Assembly: GCA_005787645.1 (NCBI GenBank)
Contig: SYAM01000062.1
Coordinates: 1-18,014, forward strand
Direction of reading: 5' to 3'
Origin: Actinomycetota bacterium
Lineage (GTDB): Bacteria > Actinomycetota > Actinomycetes > Nanopelagicales > Nanopelagicaceae
DNA length: 18,014 bases
The notes under the pieces: generated by a model
Databases searched by the model: none
The model's input: the letters and a program-made list of their open reading frames with translations, nothing else
What the model was told of the DNA's origin: nothing
Shown here: positions 1 through 6,562 of the stretch, piece after piece
Layout: each line of letters begins with the position of its first letter
Numbering within the stretch: the first letter of the stretch is position 1
Program-made: the position numbers and the translations under genes

Positions 1-885
1 GGCCACATTCGTCGCCTCGAGGAGTTGGGGAAGGCAGTTCGTCCATCATCGAAAGCCTTGCTACACGCTCAAGATAAGTTACATATGCGAAAGAGCTTTA
101 GCGATGCAGGACTACCGCAGCCAGTGTGGAAATCGATTCTCAACGCATCAGAGATCGAAGGCTTTCCTGTGATTCTCAAAGCAGTCTCAGGAGGCTACGA
201 CGGGAGAGGTGTTCGATTAGTAAACGGCATCTCAGAAGCGCAGGCAGTACTTGCCGAATGGGGACGCGCATTGTGCGAGGAGGTAATCCCCTTCGATCGA
301 GAACTTGCAATCATGGTTGCGCGCTCTCCTCATAATCAGATTTCGACGTGGGCGACTACTGAAACTGTACAACGAGATGGAATATGTATTGAGACGATTT
401 CACCTGCGCCAAACCTAGATGAAAGGAGTGCTTTCTTAGCCCAACAGATTGCACTTGCAATCGCCGAACATATTCAATTGATTGGCGTCATGGCTGTTGA
501 ACTATTTGATGTTGGGGGAGAACTCTTCATCAATGAGATTGCGCTGCGCCCGCATAATTCAGGGCATTGGACAATCGAAGGTTCTGTAACTTCACAATTT
601 GAGCAGCACATTCGTGCCGTACTCGATCTGCCTCTAGGTAGTACCGCATTGAACGCACAATGGGCGGTGATGGGTAACGTGCTAGGTGGCGAAAAGAGTG
701 ATCTTTATCGCCCATACCTCCATCTTTTTGCACGTGATCCCGAATTGAAGATGCACAACTATGGGAAAGAGGTGCGACCAGGGCGGAAAATTGGACATGT
801 ATCTGCGATTGGAGAAGATTTAGATGCGTTGCGTGCTCGAGTAGCGCATGCGGTTGATTACATTAGTGGCAAAATCAGCGAGTAG
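1..885 (+). CDS. purK: N5-carboxyaminoimidazole ribonucleotide synthase (PurK), 5' partial
   Basis: ATP-grasp enzyme that carboxylates AIR to N5-CAIR with ATP and bicarbonate in purine synthesis. The frame is open from base 1, so the start lies outside the window; a TTG at 25 is internal, because the family motif VRPS..AL..AQDKL..R follows directly. About 294 residues are visible of the usual 360-400, so the N-terminal nucleotide-fold part is missing. Visible signatures are the ATP-grasp lysine strand GFPVILKAVSGGYDGRG, the NEIALRPHNSGHWT metal/substrate loop, and the PurK C-terminal domain (NVLG, then HLYGK-like HNYGKEVRPGRKIGHV). The stop is TAG at 883-885. purE follows 34 bp later and catalyses the next step, so the two are probably one operon. 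Identification is firm. Confidence 0.96.
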   Translation, partial: GHIRRLEELGKAVRPSSKALLHAQDKLHMRKSFSDAGLPQPVWKSILNASEIEGFPVILKAVSGGYDGRGVRLVNGISEAQAVLAEWGRALCEEVIPFDRELAIMVARSPHNQISTWATTETVQRDGICIETISPAPNLDERSAFLAQQIALAIAEHIQLIGVMAVELFDVGGELFINEIALRPHNSGHWTIEGSVTSQFEQHIRAVLDLPLGSTALNAQWAVMGNVLGGEKSDLYRPYLHLFARDPELKMHNYGKEVRPGRKIGHVSAIGEDLDALRARVAHAVDYISGKISE

Positions 886-907
886 AAGCGAACAGACGAG
901 AGTGGAA

Positions 908-912
908 GAGGG
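908..912 (+). promoter_or_regulatory. Shine-Dalgarno of purE
   Basis: GAGGG lies 7 nt before the ATG at 920. It supports that start over the longer open frame beginning at 848, whose first 24 codons overlap purK and do not resemble PurE. Confidence 0.6.
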
Positions 913-919
913 TGAAGTG

Positions 920-1417
920 ATGGCAGATGTAGCAATAGTGATGGGATCAGATTCTGATTGGCCCACGATGGAGAGCGCTGCCACCACTCTTAGAGAGTTA
1001 AAAATTTCTTATGAAGTTTCACTGCTCTCTGCACATCGCATGCCTGAAGAGATGATGGAGTTTGGCAAAAGTGCTGTTGCAAAGGGTTTTAAGGTAATCA
1101 TCGCGGGCGCCGGTGGTGCCGCACACTTACCGGGGATGTTGGCCTCGATTACGCCGCTGCCGGTGATTGGTGTGCCAATAATGTTGAAGGCGCTCGAAGG
1201 CGTGGACTCATTACTATCGATTGCTCAAATGCCTGCGGGTATTCCTGTAGCCACAGTGGGAATAGGCAATGCAAAGAATGCCGGCTTGCTTGCTGCGCGA
1301 ATTCTGGGAGCGCATGACCCTTCAGCACTCGCTGCAATTAAATCTCAGATGGAGCAGATGCACACCGAAGTTCTTGGTCGTGCTGAGAATCTAAAGCGAG
1401 CGACCCAGAGCGAGTAA
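920..1417 (+). CDS. purE: N5-carboxyaminoimidazole ribonucleotide mutase (PurE, class I)
   Basis: Cytosolic octameric mutase converting N5-CAIR to CAIR, the step after PurK. At 165 aa it has the usual length. Visible family motifs are VMGSDSDWPTM near residues 7-17, LSAHRMPEEM with the catalytic histidine at about residue 39, and the IIAGAGGAAHLPGMLAS glycine-rich loop at 60-76. The start at 920 is chosen because MADVAIVMGSDSD matches the family N-terminus and a Shine-Dalgarno sits just upstream. Presence of PurK next door fits the class I (bacterial two-step) route. The last 27 bp overlap the 3' end of the convergent ugd gene, leaving no room for a separate terminator. Confidence 0.97.
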   Translation: MADVAIVMGSDSDWPTMESAATTLRELKISYEVSLLSAHRMPEEMMEFGKSAVAKGFKVIIAGAGGAAHLPGMLASITPLPVIGVPIMLKALEGVDSLLSIAQMPAGIPVATVGIGNAKNAGLLAARILGAHDPSALAAIKSQMEQMHTEVLGRAENLKRATQSE

Positions 1418-2689
1418 TTTCCATCCAGCCGTTTGCCACTTCCCTACATCAAGTACGTTGCGGCCATCAAAGAGCGTTGGAGTTTTGACTAAACCGATGA
1501 CTTTCTCTGGATCTAGTGAGCGATACTCATTCCACTCAGTGAGAAGCATCGTCAATTCAGCCCCCTGAAGTGTCTGGGTGATTGATTCTTCGTAGGTCAG
1601 ATCGGGAACTTTTTCCGCGGCACTAGCCAGAGCACGAGGATCATTGACAACGACATCTGCCCCCAAGGCAGCAAGAGTTTGCGCGATCTCAAGCGCAGGT
1701 GAATCACGTACATCATCGCTCTCTGGTTTGAAGGCCGCACCGAGGATCGCAACCTTTTTTCCCTTCGGATTTCCGAGCTCCTTGAGCGCAACTGCAACTG
1801 CACGCGAGCGGGCTCGTTGATTGATCAGGTCAAACTCTTGCAAGAATGCAAGTGACTCTCCGAGTCCAAGTTCATCTGCGCGCGCGAGGAAAGCACGTAT
1901 ATCTTTCGGTAGACAACCACCGCCAAACCCAATTCCGGCACCGAGGAATTTTCGCCCGATGCGATCATCGATTCCGATTGCATCAGCCAACACTGTGACA
2001 TCTGCACCGGTTGCGTCTGCAATTTCAGACATTGCATTGATGAATGAGATTTTCGTAGCGAGAAAAGCGTTCGCTGCAACTTTGACTAATTCGGCAGTTG
2101 GAAAGTTAGTGATGAATTGAGGTGTGTTTGGCGAGAAGGAGCGATAGAAGTCTGCGAGAACTCTTGCATCAGAAGGAGCGAGGGCACCAATAACGATTCG
2201 ATTTGGTTCAAATGTATCGGCGACGGCATGACCTTCGCGCAAGAACTCTGGGTTCCAATTGAGGGTGGTATCTGATTTCTTATTAGATAACTCTCGAGCA
2301 AGTCGTTGCGCAGTACCTACCGGTACCGTTGATTTTCCGACGATAATCGAATCAGATTTCGCCACCGAGAGAACTGAATCAAAAGCGCGCTCAAGTGCGC
2401 TCAAATCTGCCGCAATCCCCTCACGATTCTGCGGGGTGCCAATACAAAGAAAGTTGATCGCGCACTCAGAAATTGCGGTGATATCCGTAGTGAAGCTAAT
2501 TGTTTTCGTTTCAAGAACCGAGGATAAGAGTTCGGACAATCCTGGTTCGAAGAAGGGGAGAGTCCCACCTTTCAGTAGCGCTATTTTCTCGCTATCTACA
2601 TCTACTACGACCACCTCATGACCAAGGGATGCCATGCAAATTGCATGGGTGGCTCCGAGGTAGCCGGCTCCGATAACCGAGATTTTCAT
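1391..2689 (-). CDS. ugd: UDP-glucose 6-dehydrogenase
   Basis: Oxidises UDP-glucose to UDP-glucuronate with two NAD+, supplying uronic acid for surface polysaccharide. The 432-aa protein has the full family layout: N-terminal NAD-binding fold starting MKISVIGAGYLG, the GKSTVPVGT strand near 118-126, the central helix with PTAELVKVAANAFLATKISF (Lys203, Asn207), and GFGGGCLPKD with catalytic Cys259. The C-terminal UDP-binding domain begins with the KVAILGAAFKPESDDVRDSP motif. A GDP-mannose or UDP-ManNAc dehydrogenase is a less likely alternative, since the family shares this chemistry. It starts 9 bp after the stop of the LCP gene, with a weak Shine-Dalgarno, so it is probably the distal gene of that operon. 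Confidence 0.95.
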   Translation of the reverse strand: MKISVIGAGYLGATHAICMASLGHEVVVVDVDSEKIALLKGGTLPFFEPGLSELLSSVLETKTISFTTDITAISECAINFLCIGTPQNREGIAADLSALERAFDSVLSVAKSDSIIVGKSTVPVGTAQRLARELSNKKSDTTLNWNPEFLREGHAVADTFEPNRIVIGALAPSDARVLADFYRSFSPNTPQFITNFPTAELVKVAANAFLATKISFINAMSEIADATGADVTVLADAIGIDDRIGRKFLGAGIGFGGGCLPKDIRAFLARADELGLGESLAFLQEFDLINQRARSRAVAVALKELGNPKGKKVAILGAAFKPESDDVRDSPALEIAQTLAALGADVVVNDPRALASAAEKVPDLTYEESITQTLQGAELTMLLTEWNEYRSLDPEKVIGLVKTPTLFDGRNVLDVGKWQTAGWKLLALGRSL

Positions 2690-2698
2690 AGCGTCAGG

Positions 2699-3889
2699 CT
2701 AGCGGAGGGCTCCGCAGCTATCGACCTCCGCCGTTCTCGACTTGAAGATGTCAGTCGGCGTTGGCGTTGGTGAGGCGGTTGCCTTCTTTGATTTCTTGTC
2801 AGGAACATCCACACCATCTTTGTCGGTGGTAGTCGGCTTTGGAGTCGGCTCAACAAACACCTCTTGGTCATTACGTAATTTATCCCAGAGTATTGGCGCT
2901 CGTTCTTCATCCCACAAGACCGCCGCAGTCACTCCTTTGGCATAGTAATTCTCATCTGAAAGAGGGACAGTCAATGTTCGGACTTTCTTAGTTGAAATTC
3001 CTCGCAACTGTTCTGCAAGTGTGATCAGATCATCTTGCTTTAAGCCTGGATCCGTTGTGACCGTACCAAGTGAAGCGTTGATGAACTTCACGAGTTTGAC
3101 GGGATTGAGTAGAACTCCCGCACTAGTTGCCTCACGAATCATCGCTGCAATGAACTGTTGTTGACGTTGCATGCGACCTAGATCACCCATGCCATCGAAA
3201 TATCGGGTTCTAACATATTTGAGTGCGGTGATTCCATCGAGTTGATGCGTTCCTGCCGGCAATACCAGGTGGCTCTTAGGGTCATTGATCTTCTTCCTCG
3301 TGCAGATCTCTACCCCACCGAGAGCATCCACCATCTCTTTGAAACCAAGGAAACTCACCTCTATGTAATGGTCAATCCGAAGGTCTGTCATGCTTTCAAG
3401 AGTTTGCACGAGAAGCGGCGCATCTCCACGACCAAAAGTTGTATTGATTTTTGAATACGAAGGCGAGTGGACCTTGCCTTTGCTATCTATCCACTCTGGA
3501 ATTAATACGAAGGTATCGCGAGGTATCGAGACGATAGTGGCATGATCTCGAGACTTACTTATATGAACTAGCAACATAGTGTCAGCTCTCTTGCCTGCGG
3601 CGACCTTAGTTGAGCCGACCTTGAGCGCTTTGATCTCCGATTTGGTGAGACCTTCGCGGGTATCTGAACCCACGATGAGGTAGGTGACCGCTGTTCTAGC
3701 CACTACTTTCGGTCGCTCGGTTCGATCTTTAAAGACATCCACCCGTTTGATTTGCGAGGTTGCTGCACCGAAACCGCCCCAAATGATGGCCGAAACCAGC
3801 ACCACACCGACCGAGAAGAGGGCAATCTGCCGTTGTCGTTGGTTTTGGCGGGGGAGAATTCGCGCCAACCGCTGATGTATCACGCCCAT
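2699..3889 (-). CDS. LytR-CpsA-Psr (LCP) family glycopolymer phosphotransferase
   Basis: LCP proteins transfer lipid-linked glycopolymers (teichoic acid, capsule or arabinogalactan) onto peptidoglycan outside the membrane. The 396-aa protein has a basic cytoplasmic N-terminus of about 22 residues, one membrane segment at about 23-44 and an extracellular LCP domain at about 68-260. Visible motifs are LIVGSDTREG (71-80), RADTM (101-105), SIPRDTFV (121-128), KINTTFGRG, VRTRY (226-230) and GDLGRMQRQQQF (235-246); the conserved arginines and aspartates expected to hold the pyrophosphate are present. The C-terminus is a Pro/Thr/Lys-rich low-complexity tail with no extra domain. It is cotranscribed with ugd and divergent from the glycosyltransferase, which fits polysaccharide attachment. 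The actual polymer is unknown. Confidence 0.93.
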   Translation of the reverse strand: MGVIHQRLARILPRQNQRQRQIALFSVGVVLVSAIIWGGFGAATSQIKRVDVFKDRTERPKVVARTAVTYLIVGSDTREGLTKSEIKALKVGSTKVAAGKRADTMLLVHISKSRDHATIVSIPRDTFVLIPEWIDSKGKVHSPSYSKINTTFGRGDAPLLVQTLESMTDLRIDHYIEVSFLGFKEMVDALGGVEICTRKKINDPKSHLVLPAGTHQLDGITALKYVRTRYFDGMGDLGRMQRQQQFIAAMIREATSAGVLLNPVKLVKFINASLGTVTTDPGLKQDDLITLAEQLRGISTKKVRTLTVPLSDENYYAKGVTAAVLWDEERAPILWDKLRNDQEVFVEPTPKPTTTDKDGVDVPDKKSKKATASPTPTPTDIFKSRTAEVDSCGALR

Positions 3890-3900
3890 AGCCTAAGTGG

Positions 3901-3910
3901 AGAGTACCTT
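3901..3910. promoter_or_regulatory. possible overlapping divergent -10 elements (LCP gene / glycosyltransferase)
   Basis: The gap between the two divergent start codons is only 30 bp. AGAGTACCTT contains TACCTT on + (3905-3910, 9 nt before the glycosyltransferase ATG at 3920) and TACTCT on - (3906 to 3901, 11 nt before the LCP ATG at 3889). Both fit TANNNT and share a GTAC core, so a bidirectional promoter with very short leaders is possible. No clear -35 is seen on either side. Confidence 0.35.
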
Positions 3911-3919
3911 CTGTCCTTA

Positions 3920-4906
3920 ATGACCACGCCAATTACCAACCTAACTCCGGTATCCGTGATTCTACCGGTCTTGAATGAAGGGCGTTATCTCGAGGTGACG
4001 GTGGGCGCAATCACCTCACAGAATCACGATGGTCCACTCGAAATTGTTCTTGCGCTCGGACCTTCACGTGATAACACCAATCAAATAGCGGAGAAGCTCG
4101 CAGAGAAAGATCTGCGAATTATTCTGGTTGATAATCCCACCGGTAAGACAGCTGATGCGCTAAATCGTGCAATTACTGCCTCAAAATATCCTGTCATAGT
4201 CAGGGTTGATGGCCATTCGATCCTGCCCAATGGATACATTCGAGAGGCTGTAGCGACCCTCGCTCGAACCGGAGCGGTAAATGTTGGCGGAATCATGGCG
4301 GCGCGAGGAGAGACTCTCTTCGAATGTGCAGTTGCGGTCGCTATGCGTAGCAAGTTTGGCGTTGGTGATGCTAGTTTCCACGTTGGTGGAGTAGAGGGAC
4401 CTGCCGACACTGTGTATCTGGGTGTCTTTCTGCGTAGCGCAGTAACTGCGATCAATAGTTTCGATCCACGATTTATTCGAGCACAAGATTGGGAACTCAA
4501 CTACCGTCTTCGTGAACGTGGCGGATTGGTCTATTTCAATCCTCGTCTTGAAGTGACATATCGACCACGTCCAAACATTCGCGCCTTAGCGAAACAGTAT
4601 TTTGAATATGGGAGGTGGCGACGCGAAGTGGCTCGAAGTCACAAAGGAACCATCAATGCGCGGTACCTAGCTCCACCCATCACATTACTCGGAACCTTGG
4701 TCGGATTAATTAGTGCACCCATTTCGCCATTGTTCTTGGCGCTTCCGACGATGTATCTGCTTTTTAATCTTCTAGGTTCTTTTTCGTTATTACTCAGAAA
4801 CCGGTCTTGGGAGATGATGTTGTTGCCATTAATCCTGGCAACCATGCATTTTTCGTGGGCATGGGGCTTCATCACTTCGACAAAGCGCGTCACAGCCAAC
4901 CAGTAG
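3920..4906 (+). CDS. membrane glycosyltransferase family 2 (ExoA-like)
   Basis: Predicted inner-membrane glycosyltransferase adding a sugar to a lipid-linked glycan. The 328-aa protein opens with the GT-A strand VSVILPVLNEGRYLE (11-25), has the nucleotide-sugar loop VRVDGHS at 94-100 (the DGH variant of DxD, as in ExoA-type enzymes), an acceptor-site motif AQDWELNYRLRERG at 188-201 and the YRPRPNIRALAKQYFEYGRWR segment typical of ExoA relatives. Three or so hydrophobic segments at about 251-320 anchor the C-terminus. The frame is open upstream to 3752, but those 56 codons lie antisense to the LCP gene and look unlike a GT2 N-terminus, so the ATG at 3920 is chosen. The sugar donor cannot be told from the sequence. 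Confidence 0.9.
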   Translation: MTTPITNLTPVSVILPVLNEGRYLEVTVGAITSQNHDGPLEIVLALGPSRDNTNQIAEKLAEKDLRIILVDNPTGKTADALNRAITASKYPVIVRVDGHSILPNGYIREAVATLARTGAVNVGGIMAARGETLFECAVAVAMRSKFGVGDASFHVGGVEGPADTVYLGVFLRSAVTAINSFDPRFIRAQDWELNYRLRERGGLVYFNPRLEVTYRPRPNIRALAKQYFEYGRWRREVARSHKGTINARYLAPPITLLGTLVGLISAPISPLFLALPTMYLLFNLLGSFSLLLRNRSWEMMLLPLILATMHFSWAWGFITSTKRVTANQ

Positions 4907-4909
4907 CGG

Positions 4910-4931
4910 TACTATTTGCTCATTAATGAGC
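4910..4931 (+). promoter_or_regulatory. putative promoter -10 with 14-bp perfect palindrome before the exporter genes
   Basis: In the 59 bp between the glycosyltransferase and the ABC permease, TACTAT (4910-4915) fits a -10 hexamer, and GCTCATTAATGAGC (4918-4931) is a perfect 14-bp palindrome placed where the transcription start would fall. This arrangement suits a repressor operator. As a hairpin it would be weak because the centre is self-complementary, and it lacks a T-run immediately after it, so a terminator is less likely. The -35 is not recognisable. Confidence 0.4.
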
Positions 4932-4956
4932 GCATTTTCACACGTGAGATGAGGGT

Positions 4957-4960
4957 GAGG
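4957..4960 (+). promoter_or_regulatory. Shine-Dalgarno of the ABC permease
   Basis: GAGG ends 5 nt before the GTG at 4966, inside the purine-rich stretch GAGGGTGAGG (4951-4960). It decides the GTG as the start. Confidence 0.55.
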
Positions 4961-4965
4961 TAGAC

Positions 4966-5790
4966 GTGGCATCAGTCCAGGTTTATCAACCTTTTCATCG
5001 AGGAATGCCCAAGCTTGGTGAATATTTCAAACAGGTGTGGCGACGACGCTCCTTCATCGCGGAATTTTCACGTTCGGCGCTAAGGGCGCAGAATTTTGGC
5101 TCACTATTTGGCCAACTCTGGCTGATCATCAATCCACTTCTACTCGCTCTGGTCTATTTCTTATTGATCATGGTGATTGGCGGAAATGCTGATGGCCGGC
5201 GTTTTGCCCACCTGACTGCGGGGCTATTCCTCTTTTATCTAGTTACAAACTCTCTAACGATGGGGGCTAAATCCATCACGAGTGGTGGCAAACTGATTCT
5301 CAACTCCGCCTTCCCTCGTTTTGTATTGCCTTTATCTGCAACGGTAGTTTCACTTTTCAAATTCATTCCCACCCTTGTCGTGCTTGGCGTGATCACCACA
5401 CTGCTCGCCTCGCCGTTGAGCCCAGCTTTACTCCTCATTCCCGTAGTACTCATACTGGCGCTCCTACTTTCACTTGCTTTCGCGCTCCTTTTCGCCACGC
5501 TCAATGTGTATTTTCGAGATACCAAGAATTTCCTGCCATATCTAACCCGTGCCTGGCTATATCTCTCGCCAGTGCTCTATGAGTCATCTTCTCTGAAACC
5601 TGCTCTGACACCTTTGAAATATCTCAATCCGCTATCGCCGTTTATCGATTCCTGGAGTGGAATCTTCGTTGATGGAATCGCACCCTCGCTAACGGCATGG
5701 GCTCTTATGTTCGCGTGGAGTATCGGACTATTTCTCTTAGCAAGCTATCTCTTCCTTAGTAGGGAGCGTGAATTTGCTCTCCGTATCTGA
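4966..5790 (+). CDS. ABC-2 type polysaccharide exporter permease (Wzm/TagG-like)
   Basis: Membrane subunit of an ABC exporter that moves lipid-linked O-antigen, teichoic-acid or capsule-type glycans across the membrane. The 274-aa protein has a cytosolic amphipathic N-terminus with the ABC2_membrane signature FSRSALRAQNFGSLFGQLWLI-like region (about residues 34-55), and about six hydrophobic segments (near 47-70, 80-100, 115-145, 150-175, 195-215 and 240-262). The stretch NVYFRDTKNFLPYLTRAWLYLSP is the conserved loop preceding the last pair of helices in Wzm/TagG proteins. Its 3' end overlaps the start of the ATPase gene by 23 bp, so the pair is translationally coupled. The exported polymer is not identified. 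Confidence 0.93.
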   Translation: MASVQVYQPFHRGMPKLGEYFKQVWRRRSFIAEFSRSALRAQNFGSLFGQLWLIINPLLLALVYFLLIMVIGGNADGRRFAHLTAGLFLFYLVTNSLTMGAKSITSGGKLILNSAFPRFVLPLSATVVSLFKFIPTLVVLGVITTLLASPLSPALLLIPVVLILALLLSLAFALLFATLNVYFRDTKNFLPYLTRAWLYLSPVLYESSSLKPALTPLKYLNPLSPFIDSWSGIFVDGIAPSLTAWALMFAWSIGLFLLASYLFLSREREFALRI

Positions 5791-6562
5791 TCAGCATAAT
5801 TCTGGTGATCGAGCCATATCTATTCATGATCTCTCACTCACATATGTGACGACTGTCGAACGTAAACCCACTTTTCGACAGGCGCTTACTCAGACTGGTC
5901 GGAAGACTCGTGAGGTCAGGGCTTTGCGCGGGATCAATCTAGAGATTCCTTATGGGAGCGTGCTGGGAGTAATCGGCGCTAATGGCGCCGGTAAATCTTC
6001 ATTGATGAGAGTGATTTCTGGGATCATCCCTCCCACTTCGGGCAGAGTTGAAGTAGAGGGAAAGGTAAGTACGTTACTGGCTCTTGGCGTCGGATTTAAT
6101 CCGCGCTTGACCGGTCGCGAAAATGTCATTCTCGGAGGTTTGGCTGCTGGATTGACTCGGGATGAGATCAAATCGCAATTTGATGAGATAGCGGCATTTT
6201 CCGAAATCGGTGATGCTATTGATTCGCCAATGAGAACGTATTCATCCGGAATGTATTCAAGGTTGGCATTTGCAGTCTCGGTAGTTGTTGAGCCTGACAT
6301 TCTTATCATTGACGAAGCGTTAAGTACCGGGGATGCAAAATTCAAAAAGAAATGTCTGGACCGGATCAAATCTTTGCGTAGTCATAATCGGGCAATCATC
6401 ATCGTGAGTCATGCTCTCGCGACCGTGAAAGAAATCTGCAACGATGTGGTGTGGTTGAATCAAGGAGAGTTAATGATGCGCGGCGCTCCTGGGCAGGTCA
6501 TCACCGCATACAAGGAATCGTTGCAAGTAGCGGCATCACCAGCTGCAGATGAAGATGTATAA
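5768..6562 (+). CDS. ABC exporter ATPase (Wzt/TagH-like)
   Basis: Nucleotide-binding subunit that powers the preceding permease. In the 264-aa protein the Walker A is GANGAGKS (70-77), the Q-loop region follows LALGVGFNPRLTGREN, the ABC signature variant is YSSGMYSRLAFA (158-169), the Walker B is ILIIDEALSTGD (178-189, catalytic Glu183) and the H-loop is IIVSHAL (His215). The DEALSTGDAKFKKKC form and the TYSSGM signature are characteristic of the polysaccharide/teichoic-acid exporter subfamily. There is no C-terminal carbohydrate-binding domain of the kind found in long Wzt proteins, so it resembles the short forms. It starts with GTG inside the permease gene and overlaps the SpoIID gene by 14 bp. 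Confidence 0.95.
   Translation: MNLLSVSDQHNSGDRAISIHDLSLTYVTTVERKPTFRQALTQTGRKTREVRALRGINLEIPYGSVLGVIGANGAGKSSLMRVISGIIPPTSGRVEVEGKVSTLLALGVGFNPRLTGRENVILGGLAAGLTRDEIKSQFDEIAAFSEIGDAIDSPMRTYSSGMYSRLAFAVSVVVEPDILIIDEALSTGDAKFKKKCLDRIKSLRSHNRAIIIVSHALATVKEICNDVVWLNQGELMMRGAPGQVITAYKESLQVAASPAADEDV

Noticed and set aside
3752..3919. Upstream extension of the glycosyltransferase reading frame
   Set aside because: These 56 codons run antisense through the LCP gene's 5' end, are Cys/Thr/Asn-rich, and precede a standard GT2 N-terminus.
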